Assembly (NCBI RefSeq): GCF_051622035.1
Contig: NC_135356.1
Location: 20,449,685-20,513,684, forward strand
Reading direction: 5' to 3'
DNA: 64,000 nucleotides
Source of the DNA: Arctopsyche grandis
Lineage: Eukaryota > Arthropoda > Insecta > Trichoptera > Hydropsychidae
Shown: positions 11,450-23,155 of the stretch, in pieces
How positions within the stretch are numbered: the first letter of the stretch is position 1
Layout of the letters: each line of letters opens with the position of its first letter
Program-made: the position numbers and the translations under genes
Notes under the pieces: generated by a model
Told to the model about the DNA's origin: nothing
Databases searched by the model: none
What the model saw: only the letters and a program-made list of their open reading frames with translations

Positions 11450-13224
11450 TATATACACAAACAACTAATAATAATAATTACAAATTATAAAAAAAAAACA
11501 ACAAAGAAGGGAATGTTTTATAAAAGAAAAAAGGGCAAGAAAAATAAATATATATAAACATTTATGCGAACCTACATACATACATATGTATATGTACATG
11601 CATATATAGTTTTATCAAGATCGAACTTATTAAGACGCATCTTTGATCATTCATATCGAATAAACGTTTAAATTTTTCTTTAGTAATTTTTTTTCAATAG
11701 AAAATGATGCAGACCAAAAACTAGGCGCATCGGAGATTAAAAATACACTAATTAAAAGCCAGAAAAGAACATTTTGAATAGACACTTGTTATATCAATAA
11801 ATACAAGGTACTATATACAAATATAGAGCATCTATGTACTACTTACATACATATGTAAATCTTAAAAACTAAAATTATATCTCTGTGTAGATCATTTCTT
11901 TCAAATTCTTATTCAAATTCTTTCGATTTTTTGATCAAAATTATCACTATAAATTAACTGATAACATTTTGATAATAACCTTTATATCATAGATTTTATT
12001 GCATACATACATATGTACATATGCGTATAGAGGATGGTAACTATTTTATTTTTTTGGAATCGACATATGTACATATACACATTATCAAATTCACAATATT
12101 ACAATATTTCGATACTGATGTAAATATATGTACATACATATATTTGATAAATTGTTATGTACGTATTTGAAAAAACGTCATTTAATGATTTTATTTTCAA
12201 TAATATATGCATATATGTATGTATATATAATATAAATTTTGATGGCTATCATTTTATAAAAAAAAAAAACCATCTTCTTCATAACATTTAAAAACCTTAT
12301 GTAATATACTGCAATTTTTTTAAATATCTTAAAAGCTATGAATAGCCCTGAATAAGTATGTACTTTGCGGATAATTCTTATCGTTATTTTGATATATCGC
12401 AATACTTACTTTAATGTATTTTTAATGTCTGCCTAATATAACTATTTAATGCAACTAATTCGTTCTATTTACGGAAAATGTATTTTATTGTTTTTATTAT
12501 TGTTTACTATTTAAACTTTTGGCTAATCGTTTCCGTTTCCTTTCATTAAGTTTGATATCAATATTAAAATGTAGGATATTTTTTTATGTGCTGAAAGTAT
12601 ATTACACCGTTTTTATATCAATGTAATGAAATTTTGTTTTTTACAAATGCAACTACTGCTCGGTGAAAATTTTGATCACGCTTTAGTGGAAAGTTGTTTT
12701 ACGATAACTATGGCTATGCGGGTTTGAACTTTACTTTAAATAAATACAAATTTACAGAAATACTTTTATGGTATATTTTGTCACCTGCAGATAGATATTA
12801 ATTAATTATTTAATTTCATTTACTATTAGTGTATTATTAATTATTACTACTAGTGTATTATTAATTATTTTAAAATAAATCAAATGCATTACATGAACTT
12901 AATATCTACGCATCTGCATAATATTACAGACAACATAAATTACATGTATATTGCGCGTTAACGTGTCCCATTGGGAGTCGAATGCGGGTGTTAATTTTTT
13001 GCAATATTTCCATAAAAGTCACGTTACGCATATACAAATTCAAAGAAAATTCACGAAAATGAAATTATTTAAAAAAAATTGATTCTTTTTGTGATTATAT
13101 AAATACATATTACATGTAGGTAATGTATTTACCAAAATTTAAATATTATTTTATAACTGCCATCTTTTGATAATATTAAAAATATATTCATGCATATTTG
13201 AATTTAGTCTAAAAATCATTGACC
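11450..13224. other. AT-rich intergenic DNA
   Basis: TACATATGTA-type repeats and homopolymer runs. The block TATTAGTGTATTATTAATTA at about 12822-12865 is a short two-copy tandem repeat. No gene or RNA was identified. Confidence 0.5.
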
Positions 13225-13563
13225 AGAACCGTTATTTTTTTTAATTCGGTTCGGTAAAAAAAATAAATATCGGTTCAATTTCGGTTTTCGGTTCTCTTGT
13301 ATTAGCAATTTATATTAGCAAGTTAATGTAAATACATCCACACCGTCTATACCTCTCTTTATATGGCTTTTCGCTATAACTTATTATGATTAATATATTA
13401 ACATATTTTTAATATACATTCATATACATATGTTTGACCATTAATTCTATCATTCCCAATGTATATATATTAATTTTATCGAACCGTAAAAAAATATCGG
13501 TTCGACTTTGGTTTTCGTTCTGGCAAAAATAACGGTTAATCCGGTTTTCGGTTCGGGTCCCTG
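13225..13563. mobile_element. hAT-like element, copy 2 of the CAGGGACCC family
   Basis: The right end reads CCGGTTTTCGGTTCGGGTCC followed by CTG, a CAGGGACCC terminus in reverse. The left end starts near CCAGAACCGTTATT, and GGTTCGGT-type subterminal motifs are repeated at both ends. The middle shares the ACCTCTCTTTATATGGC / TTCGCTATAACTTA block, inverted, with the 7.6 kb copy. It is short and non-coding, so non-autonomous. Confidence 0.5.
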
Positions 13564-13749
13564 CTAAAAATCATCAATTCAAGGTTTGAAAAATTTGGTT
13601 TACATTATTTTACAAAAATTAATTTGTAAAACTATTTTTTTTTGAGAAATGTTTAATTTTTCGTTAAAATTTAAACTATTAAAAATAAAGAACTTATGTA
13701 TTTAGTAGTTGGTACGGTAATTATTTCGCAAAAAACGATTTCACTTAAG

Positions 13750-13910
13750 TTACTAAAATCTCGATCACGGAACATCTGACACCCAAAAACTCATCAATCA
13801 AAATGAACACACGTGAAATATTGTACTAACGAGAACTCGAGTGCCAGATATTCTGTGATCGAGATTTTAGTGACTTGTGCGAGATCGCTTTTTGCGGAAT
13901 AATCTGTTTC
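13750..13910. repeat. Dispersed repeat shared with 41.7 kb
   Basis: The stretch GTGCCAGATATTCTGTGATC followed by GAGATTTTAGTGACTTGTG (about 13841-13880) matches 41710-41760, which reads GTGCCAGATTTTCCGTGATC then GAGATTTTATTGACGTGTG. An inverted echo TCTCGATCACGGAACATCTG at about 13759 suggests a palindromic arrangement in this copy. Class unknown. Confidence 0.45.
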
Positions 13911-14660
13911 CATTAGTGCTATGTTGATTTTTTCGAGATTCGTTGATTCCATTATTATTAAATAAGTAAAAAAAGGTTTCCTTGTCGAATTTTTCACAAT
14001 GAATAGAAAAATTACATTTACTTTACACGTCTTTAAAATTTATTAATCTTATTTGCTACGAAAATATTTTATTAAAACACTTTTTAATTTCATATATTGT
14101 ATTTAAGTGAATTATGGTTAAAATATCGAAAGAAATATCTTATTATTTTTGTAATTAAGGGAAACTTCACATTAATTTTTTTTTTGATATTTAGCTTAAA
14201 AATTACTCAAATGTTGACAGCTATAAAAACTATTTCGTTATGCAAAATGACAGATAAAGATCTGTCAAATTGCTTATAATATTCAACAAAAATATAATTG
14301 AAAACATTTTGCGTGCATGCATCACAATTCGCACGTTACGACCACACACGTGTCATTTTTGACGTCCGGCCGGCTTTATTTTTCAGTGAATAAAACTGCG
14401 CTCTTTAAACTTTCTTGATAGAATAATCAGAGGTAAATTAACATTATTAACTTATTCTTAAGGATTTTAACAATTAATTGCACTTTTATAGCGTTTGCAG
14501 ATTTTGTACTTTTTTCGTTTACATAACCTAAAATCTTTTCACATTGTTTACAATTCTCATTACGCACCCAGAAATTCATTTTTGATTATTTTTACTGATA
14601 TTTATTTTTAAATCTAAGCATATTTTCGGTTTCGATCATGCTCTGAACTATATTAGTTAA

Positions 14661-14765
14661 ATATAGGTTTTTCATTTCAAATTGACATTGAAAAGAGGTC
14701 GATTTGATATGAAAAAGGTTTAATTTGAAATGAAAAAGGGTCAATTTGGAATGAAAAACCTATAT
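14661..14765. mobile_element. Short hairpin MITE
   Basis: ATATAGGTTTTTCATTTCAA at 14661 is answered by its reverse complement ending at 14765, with the repeat arms extending to about 26 bp (one or two mismatches). The loop holds further GAAAAAGG-type echoes of the arm. The whole is 105 bp with no coding content. It could be a tiny MITE or a simple palindrome. Confidence 0.5.
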
Positions 14766-14825
14766 CAATTTAATTTTGTAAACTTTAAATGAGTTTTAAA
14801 CTCAGACTTGCCACAGTGATAACAA

Positions 14826-14885
14826 ATACACAACTTTATAAGATTTCTTTCACGTTATACTTAAAAGATTTATAAAGTTGTGTAT
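14826..14885. repeat. Inverted repeat, about 16-bp arms
   Basis: ATACACAACTTTATAA and its near-perfect reverse complement TTTATAAAGTTGTGTAT enclose about 27 bases. It lies 600 bp upstream of the HSD17B10 start. No function can be assigned. Confidence 0.5.
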
Positions 14886-15478
14886 GTTGAATGTGAGATA
14901 TGGGGCTAGATGTCCTATAGATGTAGAATAGATCTAGGGTTACTAGATGTCCGAATTTTCTCAACGTTTAGAGGCATCTGGGGATGAAATTGTGTCTTTC
15001 TAGTTTATTTGCAAAACTTAATAACATAATAATACATACATAGAGCTACTACGTTCTGTCCATGTTGTCTAACATGTGTATATGTAACGATTATGTAACT
15101 CAATTCTTGGAAGATTTATTCAGTAATTTAAAAATAGTAGGATTTTTAATTGAATGTTATAATCAATATGGAAAACAAATCCCATGAAGCAACAATAACC
15201 GGGGAAATGTCTTTTCTTATATATTTTTTGCACTATTGATGATAAAGTTGTTTTTTATAGTAATAATTCAAAATTGAAATCGAGTACATATGCACATAAA
15301 AATTCATAAATAAAGTTTCTGTCAATGACATCAAAGGTTGCCAATCATTAATATGCTATCTGTATAGTTTATGTCCCCCTCCATAAAAAGTCGTTTTGAT
15401 AAACTTGCACGTAAAAATGTTTCAGTTTGCGCTGTCAGCTAGAATTGATAAGATACAAGAAAATTATTACGTCTGAAA
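14886..15478. other. Region upstream of HSD17B10
   Basis: This is where the HSD17B10 promoter and 5' untranslated region should lie, but I see no clear TATA box or initiator and cannot mark a transcription start. The AGATGTCCGAATTTTCTC stretch near 14948 resembles transposon-end debris. The last 60 bases before the ATG are unremarkable. Confidence 0.4.
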
Positions 15479-18400
15479 ATGTTCAACGTAAGTAGATACA
15501 ATGCTCTAAACAGATATATTCCGTTATATATATGTATATATGTACATGTTTTTGTATTACTATTAATTTTATTCTAAATTCAAAATTTTCATATTCAGGG
15601 TTTGGTTGGATTGGTTTCTGGAGGCGCGTCCGGTCTTGGACGAGCAACGGTCGCTAAACTCATCAAGGAAGGTGGGAAAGTTATAGCTTGCGATTTGCCG
15701 TCGTCTCCAGGAAGTGAATTGTCCAAAGAATTTGGCGATAAAGTTGTATTTGTACCGACAGATGTAAGTGAACTTTGACCAACCTTATATAATACGAACG
15801 GCATTGCATTAACCGAAAAGTGATTCCCCAGACTGTAACTTTGTACAAGGTCTATTTTTGAAATAATCCATATCCAGTAAGTTCTTCTGCTTTCCAGAGA
15901 ATTTTGGTCAAGTTTTGGGAAAACATTAGACTTATATTAGATCAGACCACACCGGGTGACTTGTGAGTAATTGAGTCGGTGACTTTGTTGCGCGACCAGA
16001 TGAATATATGCAGTTGTATGGAGCATGCTATACCAGGCAAATCGTTGGTTGCCCAAGCTATAAAATCACCCGACTAGTGAGATCGGTTGCCAGCGTTCGA
16101 TCAGAACCATTCCTCAAAATGTATAATGTTGTATTGAGGGGTGCCACACTCTAAAGAAACAACTATGAATATGTGTCACTATCGTCACATATTAAAAACT
16201 TTTACAGGTATTAATGAACGGATTCTTAGTCACTTCTGGTTGCCCAAGTTGGGTGACTAAGAGTGACCACGAGCAATTCCGATTGGGCAACAAAGTCACC
16301 GACCAAGTTGCTTGCAAGTCACCTGGTGTGGTTCGGCTCTTACAGTAATAGTATGGTGTTTTTTTCTCATGAAATTATGCTTTACTAATTTTATTCGACA
16401 TCCGTTAAAGGTATAGGAATCAAACATGTACATGAATGTATTGTTACGTAGGGGTGGGTGGAGGATCCAAGTAAAAGGCCAAAGTCGTTTCACAGCATTT
16501 ATTGATGACTAGCTGTATTACCCGGCTTCGCTCAGTGTTTATAATATAAACCGCTTAAACATGACTAAGCTAATTTAATTAAAAAAAAAAAAAAATTAAA
16601 AAAAAATTTAAAAATTAAAAAAAAAAATAAAAAAAAAATAAAAAAAAAATCAAAAAAAAAATTAAAAAAAAAATTAAAAAAAAAATAAAAAAAAAATAAA
16701 AAAAAAATAAAAAAAAAATTAAAAATTTTTTTTTTAAAAAATCAAAAAAAAAATCAAAATTTTTTTTGCCTTCTAGGGCTTCGCCCTCGGCGCCCCCCTG
16801 AGCCTTTGCCTTCTAGGGCTTCGCCCCTCCACGCCCCATGAGCAATTGCCGTTTAGGGCGTCGCCCCCCTTAGTTAATGCCTTTTAGGGCTTCGCCCCTC
16901 CGCACCCCCATGATTAAATGCCGTCTAGGGCTTCGCCCCCCTTAGTTAATGCCTTTTAGGGCTTCGCCCCCCGCGCCCCCAAGATTAATTGCCGTTTAGG
17001 GCTTCGCCCCCCTTAGTTAATGCCTTTTAGGGCTTCGCCCCTCCGCGCCCCCATGATTAAATGCCGTCTAAGGCTTCGCTCCCAAGACCATGAGGCTGGG
17101 CCCCCCGGGCCCCCTTCGGGGCCCCACGGGGCTGCGCCCCTTGTGGCGCCCCCTTTTGAGCCTCATGGGGCTGCGCCCCATGAGGCTGGGCCCCCCGGGC
17201 CCCCTTCGGGGCCCCACGGGGCTGCGCCCCTTGTGGCGCCCCCTTTTGAGCCCCATGGGGCTGCGCCCCATGAGGCTGGGCCCCCCGCGCCCCCTTCGGG
17301 GCTTCACGGGGCTGCGCCCCTTGTGGCACCCCCTTTTGAGCCCCATGGGGCTGCGCCCCATGAGGCTGGGCCCCCCGGGCCCCCTTCGGGGCCCCACGGG
17401 GCTGCGCCCCTTGTGGCGCCCCCTTTTGAGCCCCACGGGGCTGCGCCCCTTGTGGCGCCCCTGGCGGGGCCCCATGAAACTACTCGCTTTGCGCCCCCGC
17501 GGGGGTGAATCCATTGAATCGAAAAAAACAAATCGGCGCCCATGGATCGAAAAAAAAAAAAATCGAATCACGTGTTCGATGACGTCACCGATCTACGGAC
17601 GACGACGACGACGACGACGAAGACGACGAAGACGACGACGACGACGACCAAGGATATTTACATACAAAGTCTCTTTCCAAATTATAGATTAGATTAAGGA
17701 GATACACACACTGGCAGTGCTCAGTCCAGAATGTCTTGATATCGCCTAAGTACCGCCTTATAAGGGGCAGGTCTCTCAGGACATCTTCGACGTCTGATTT
17801 GTTTACCTATTGTTATGGTCACGTACTCGGATATGTATTCCCACGACATTCGGTCCCACGGTACCAAGGTATCGGTCAATTCTGAGAAGAGACCAATAAT
17901 GGCCAACTCGGTCGCCATTATTTAGCCTACATGCACTTAGTTTGCCGATAATCCTCGAAACCAATTATAACAGTCACACAGTCACTGGGATGCTACCCGA
18001 CCTAATCCGATTGCAACTAACCGGCGGCTCTTTTTAGTATACGTAACAGTATAATAAAACTCTATTAGTGACTAACAACTAAAAATCTCATAAATAATAC
18101 ATATGTATTGGGTTGATCAACACTTTTTATTGAGGAGATAATTACAGTTCTATTACCTGTGCGGTAAAATACACTGAAAGAAGATAAATAAAAACGTTGT
18201 AACATATTAGATAATGAGATTCATATGTGTAATCACTTTGCTTGTCTTTAGGTAACATCCGAGACCGACGTTGAAAATGCAATTAAAATCGCCAAAGAAA
18301 AGTTTGGACGTTTGGATGTCGCCGTTAATTGTGCAGGAGTCGGCTCTGCTTGTAGGATATACAATTTCAAACGCAATCAAGCTCATAACTTGGAGGAGTT

Positions 18401-21400
18401 TAGCACTGTTATAAAGGTACAGGCGGACCTCAACTTTCGCACATTCGACTTTCGCACAATTCGCTATTTCGCACATTTTTAAAAAATCGTTTTTTTTTTT
18501 TTTTTGGTGATAATGCAAAAATGTTTGTTTGCGTGCAATTCTTTCCCTCTCCTCCATTCCCTGTTGCACTATGAAATGCGTATGAACGAGCCCGTACTGT
18601 GAAAAGTGTTACATCCTGCACGGCATAATGATGGATGAAATCTTTGTATTATTGGATAAGTGACCAAAATCAAAAAAAATCCCTCTGAGTACTTCAATAA
18701 TTCAAGCTAGAGCTCTTAGTTTGCATAAGGATTGGAAGGCTAGACTAAAAGAAGATTCTAACACGGTGTTTCATGCAAGTCACGGCTGGTTTTCAAATTT
18801 TAAAACAAGATATTCTTTACACAATATTAAATTCACTGGAGAATCAGCTGATGCGGATGAAGATGCTGCAAAAGACTTTATTTCCTCATTGTCCAAAATT
18901 ATTGAAGATGGTGAATATTCCTCTAGTCAAATATTCAATGTAGATGAGACTGGTTTATTTTGGAAGAAGATGCCTAATCGTACATTCTTACCAAAGGAAG
19001 AATCAGTTGCCCCTGGTCATAAACCTTCTAAAAACCGATTGCTTCTTGGTGGAAATTTAGCTGGTGATTTAAAATTGATGCCAATGTTAATTTATCAAGC
19101 AGAAAATCCTAGAGCATTGAAAGGGAAAGATAAAAATTGCTTCCAGTCATTTGGAAATCAAATAAAAAAGCCTGGGTTACTGCTTTAATATTTAAAGATT
19201 GGTTCACTTCACATTTCGTACCAGCAGTAAAGCAATATTGTGAAGTTAATAATTTACCATTTTAAATATTATTAATCTTAGATAATGCTACAGGACTCTC
19301 ATACAACCCATGGACCAAACAGTGATAGCTACGTTTAAACGATATTATATGAGGTCGATAATGAATCAGGCCATCAAGACAACTGACATGGAAGGTGGGC
19401 CCACATTAAAAGATTTCTGGAGGAATTATAACATATGGAACGCAATAAACAATATTGGAGACGCGTGGGCTGAAATAAAAGAGTCAACAATGAAAGGTTC
19501 ATGGAGAAAACTATGCCCACAAATGATGGGTGATATAAATTTTGATGAAACTCCAGAAACTATCACACTTGAAATAGTTCACTTAATGAACGAACTTAAC
19601 CTAGATGTTAACATTGAAGATATTAATGAGATGATTGAATCTCATTCTGAACCCATGACCAATGAATTTCTAATGGACCGACAAGAGAACGAGAATTATA
19701 TACATATTGAAAGTGAGGAAGAAGAACCAGAAGAAATCATTAATACCTTAACTATAAAAAATATGAACGAAGCTTTTACGCATCTCGAAAAGTTTTTGAA
19801 CATTATGGAAGACTGTGATCCCAATGGAGAACGAATATCTCAAGTACGTAGGGCTATTCATAAGAGTACTGTATGTTACAGAACACTATGAAGAAAAAAA
19901 AATTGTCATATTCAACTAACTCTTGACAAGTTCATTACGAGATTATAATTTGCCGTGCCTGAATACGATATTTTCCACCTAAGTGAGTGTAGATTATCGG
20001 ATGTTATTTTAACATATGTATCTGGCAGCCTTCTCTTAATTTGAATGTGATGTGTGTGTGGAATCTTAATCTACTCTCTTCCATTTGGGCCTCGCTGTGA
20101 TTTTTTTTTTACTATTTTTCTTTTGCAGAATGTAAAACTAAGAATAGGATTTAAGTATTTTATTTACGTGTTATTTTTCTTTTGTTTTTATTTTTTATTT
20201 TATCGTGTTTTTCTGCTTTTGCTTTTTTGCTTTTTATTTTATGTATTTACTTTACTTTTTAATGTATATAAATAATTTTTATTTAATACATACATTTTTT
20301 GCTTTTTTTTTTTACATCCCTCTACTTTCGAACATTTAACTTTCGCACACATTTTCAGGAACCAATTATGTGCGAAAGTTGAGGTCCGCCTGTATATTAT
20401 ATTAATTTAACAGTGTCAATTTTTTATTTAATTGCAATGTGATGTATTTTTATGGAATTCGTTGCAGGTGAATATTCTAGGTACGTTCAATGTTGCTCGA
20501 TTGGCCGCTGGACTTATCGGACAGAATGCAGCCAACACTGACGGTCAGCGAGGAGTTATCATCAATACGGCCAGCATTGCAGCTTATGATGGACAGATTG
20601 GACAGACGGCTTACTCGGCATCGAAGGCCGGTGTCGTAGGAATGACTTTACCCATGGCTAGGGATTTAGCTGTTCGCGGAATCAGAGTGGTCACCATTGC
20701 TCCCGGTATGACATTTTTTTTCATATATGAAACAAAGACTTTACTTTTATGTTGGATCTTATCTGAATTTTTGTTACGGTTCATGCCAATTTGCAATATA
20801 TTATTAATTCTTTATAACCGCTTATATAATATAAACTATTATCAAATTACTAAGTTGAAGATTAAAAAAAAAAATAGCAATATAATGAAATTGCCTGTAT
20901 AACGAATAAATACTGTAATAAATGTCTCATAGTCCTATTTTCCGGTACAAAAACATTTGAAATTATATTTTATCATTATTATGTTAATATTATATTTCTA
21001 AAAACTAGACTTAAATTATAACTATTAAAATTTCAAAAAAATAAAATTTTTTGTGCATAGTTTATTATTGATTACTCAAGTGTGGATTTTTAAATGTTTC
21101 TATAATAATTTCGAAAGAGACTAAATGCAGAGAAATGTTATATAACATAACATTAAATTAAATGTTATGTAATATTATTATAACATTTCTCTGTTTATAT
21201 GTGTGTTTGTTTGTTTGGTAAAATCCATAACGTTCAATTCATTAAAGCGAGGCTTGTCATTGTTTGAAATCAGTTTTAAATCAATGTATGAACTCTCGGG
21301 AATAAGTGTGATATTTTTAGCATAGTTTTTCTTTGGTTTCAAATTTATTTAAAAGGATGTTGATTATTGACTGATTCTTCGACTAATCCGTACAAATTAA

Positions 21401-22357
21401 CTTGTACAGTGTTTTCTCCTGAATTCAAAACGATTCAACTAACATATGTAAAATCGAAAATAGTATATTTCTTTACTACCGATAGTCTGTTTTATAAAAC
21501 TGATAGTACTAAAGGTCGAATTTTGTCCTTATAGAAACGGTATTGAAATCCCTAATGCATACATATGTATACAAACATATGTATTTATTATAGATTTTTC
21601 GTTAAATATTAGGGCCAGTGTAAATTTCTGAACGTTGGAAGGGATTCAAAGATATAAAATAAAAGCATAACATTTTTATCAATTTTATTTTATAATATTT
21701 ATAATATACATATTTAAAATTTATAATATAAAACTGTTAGTAGAGATGTGGAGCAAAAATATTTTTTGGTTGAATTTATTTGAACAAAATTGTACGCTTG
21801 TACATACATTTATTATATCATTTAATCATGTTTTTACTATGAAGCACATGCAATTTATTTCGGTTACATAACTTTTGCTCCAATCACTTCACATGCCGGA
21901 TTCAAAGTCTAGAATATCGGCCGTCACGCTCGACATTCTTAACTTTTTATACCCAGTATATGGACACGTGTACATATGTACATATATCTAATAAATTTAA
22001 ATGTTGAATTTTACATAGATTTTGCAAATAGATTGATTACAATTTATTTATTGGTGTTTAAATTGTAGTATGCATGTACTCGTATTATATAAGCCATATT
22101 TATGCACGTTCATATTGAAAATAATTATTGTTTAATTAATATATATACTATTGATACATTTTTCAGGTCTGTTCAACACGCCGATGCTGCAGCAATTGCC
22201 GGATAAAACCAGAGAAGCGCTGGCCGCGACCGTTCCATTTCCTTCGAGGCTCGGAGAGCCCGATGAGTTTGCTTTACTCGTGACGAGCATCATACAAAAC
22301 CCACTGTTGAATGGAGAGACGATACGACTCGACGCAGCGTTGAGAATGCAGCCTTAG
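15479..22357 (+). CDS. HSD17B10: 3-hydroxyacyl-CoA dehydrogenase type 2 (17-beta-HSD10)
   Basis: Five coding exons: 15479-15487, 15599-15763, 18252-18416, 20468-20705 and 22167-22357, giving 255 residues (human protein 261). All introns are GT..AG and all junction phases agree. Exon 1 codes only three residues (MFN). The product is a classical short-chain dehydrogenase: NAD-binding SGGASGLG at residues 10-17, acidic D35 after the second strand, NCAG from N84, catalytic Ser149, and YSASK with Tyr162 and Lys166. The family oxidises branched-chain and short-chain 3-hydroxyacyl-CoA in mitochondria; it also forms part of animal mitochondrial RNase P with a tRNA methyltransferase. In Drosophila the orthologue is scully. 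The C-terminus ends RMQP, as in the human protein. Candidate poly(A) signals AATAAA lie at 22615 and 22744. Introns 2 and 3 are swollen by transposons, but every exon reads intact, so the gene is probably functional. Confidence 0.96.
15940..16339. mobile_element. Harbinger-like MITE in HSD17B10 intron 2
   Basis: The left end reads GATCAGACCACACCGGGTGA and the inverted right end GAGCCGAACCACACCAGGTG, both followed by CTTG and extending with mismatches for about 55 bp. TTA lies immediately outside each end (15937-15939 and 16340-16342), the target duplication expected of PIF/Harbinger transposons. The 400-bp element is non-coding. It sits within intron 2, about 180 bases downstream of the exon 2 donor. 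Confidence 0.75.
16767..17475. repeat. GC-rich minisatellites inside the Helitron-like element
   Basis: From 16767 to about 17078 a roughly 71-bp unit containing TTTAGGGCTTCGCCCC repeats several times. From 17090 a 90-bp unit starting ATGAGGCTGGGCCCCCCGGG repeats at 17180, 17270 and 17360, then breaks down by about 17475. Because 90 is a multiple of three, several frames on both strands stay open for 80-200 codons; these are by-products of the repeat and not genes. The GC content contrasts sharply with the AT-rich surroundings. The inverted copy at 44330-44480 retains a short version of the 71-bp type. Confidence 0.85.
17597..17649. repeat. (GAC)n microsatellite
   Basis: About 17 GAC triplets with two GAA interruptions, inside the Helitron-like element. 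Confidence 0.9.
18420..20392 (+). mobile_element. Tigger/pogo transposon forming most of HSD17B10 intron 3
   Basis: Terminal inverted repeats of 24 bp begin CAGGCGGACCTCAACTTTCG on both sides with no mismatch. TA lies outside each end (18418-18419 and 20393-20394), the target duplication of Tc1/mariner/pogo elements. The 1973-bp element contains a broken Tigger-type transposase. It inserted at the TA that overlaps the T of the intron 3 splice donor, so the donor now reads GTA then element sequence (GTACAGG). Without it the intron would be 76 bases. Confidence 0.92.
18690..19891 (+). pseudogene. Broken Tigger (pogo-type) transposase
   Basis: Reading in the plus frame gives the end of a CENP-B/Tc5-type DNA-binding domain ([16 protein letters not shown], then GWFSNFKTR) and the start of a DDE_1 catalytic domain with [12 protein letters not shown], carrying the first catalytic Asp. 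A frameshift near 19145 moves the protein to another frame ([16 protein letters not shown]), which meets a stop at about 19263 just before LLILDNA, the second Asp. About 25 codons are missing there. The frame opened at 19310 resumes at [15 protein letters not shown] with the third Asp and continues to a natural C-terminus at 19891. The N-terminal half of the DNA-binding domain is absent. The copy cannot make active transposase. Confidence 0.9.
20706..22166. other. HSD17B10 intron 4
   Basis: AT-rich intron of 1461 bases between donor GTATGA and acceptor TTTTTCAG. At about 21103-21125 it holds TCTATAATAATTTCGAAAGA, resembling the 5' end of the Helitron-like family. That is followed by a hairpin at 21128-21193 whose arms (CAGAGAAATGTTATA and its complement) enclose AT-rich sequence. 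No other structure is supported. Confidence 0.6.
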
Positions 22358-23090
22358 TATCTTTATACATTTGTACAAAACAATTTCACCGCTCTTTGCG
22401 TACACGTATAAACTTTATACATTCTTATATATAATAGGTACATACATACATATTAAATTTTGAAAATACATATATTATAGATGGCTTCTTGCGTTTTATT
22501 TATTATATGTACTTGCAATTTCTCTTAATTTCAACAGTCGATGACTTGTTTCATTCCGAATGATAATTCAAAACATGCCAAATCCATCTTGCCCCACTTC
22601 ACAATTTCTTCTAAAATAAATTAATAATAAATCTACATAATGGAAATTTCTGTTTTGACCAGATAATTCTACCCAAGACAATTTCACACGAGAAAAGCAC
22701 ATTGTGGAAATTATGTAATATTTATATTTGTATATGGACGTAAAATAAAAGTACACTTCGTATCAAAATTGTGTTTATTACTAAACACGAATCAAAAGTT
22801 TATATTTAAACATTACATTGGTCTTGTTTGAAATTGTATTGTGTCTATTTGTCATGGCACGAGTATAAATACATATGTACAATCTAAACTTTGGCGTATT
22901 TTTTTACACGATTTGCACTAATAAAAGGCAATATTTTCTACCTTCAAAGATAATCTCCATCGATGTGTCTGTTGTAGAAAAGTTTTACAATTTTTGGCCA
23001 TTAATACAGTTTCAATATGCACAACGGCAGTTTGAATAATGCTCAACAGATTTATAAAATACGCCTTCAGTAGATAAAACATGTACATCT

Positions 23091-23155
<65 letters not shown>

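Larger units (their letters stand above)
16509..17693 (-). mobile_element. Helitron-like non-autonomous element, copy 1
   Basis: On the minus strand the element starts TCTAATCTATAATTTGG and ends GAGCGAAGCCGGG, TAATACAG, CTAG, with an A before the start and a T after the end. A 5'-TC, a GC-rich hairpin about 9 bases before a terminal CTAG, insertion between A and T, and no target duplication are the classic Helitron signature. The copy at 44212-44666 has the same two ends, again with A and T outside. The interior has A-rich runs, two GC-rich minisatellites and a (GAC)n tract. No Rep/helicase coding is present. Confidence 0.7.
16442..18048. mobile_element. Solo LTR (Gypsy-like), split by a Helitron-like insert
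   Basis: It begins TGTTACGTAGGGG and ends TATACGTAACA, so the terminal 8 bp TGTTACGT/ACGTAACA are perfect inverted repeats in TG..CA form. The 4-bp sequence GTAT lies directly outside both ends (16438-16441 and 18049-18052), a target duplication of the size used by Ty3/Gypsy elements. Removing the insert at 16509-17693 leaves a 422-bp LTR, a normal length. A TTATAAGG motif at about 17758 may be its TATA box. There is no internal retroelement coding region, so this is a solo LTR formed by LTR-LTR recombination. Confidence 0.75.

Noticed and set aside
17020-17692. Long proline/glycine-rich open frames on both strands (up to 200 codons)
   Set aside because: They come from a 90-bp GC-rich tandem repeat whose length is divisible by three; several frames are open at once.
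20054-20275. 73-codon hydrophobic frame inside the Tigger element
   Set aside because: T-rich low-complexity sequence in the 3' part of the transposon; no homology.
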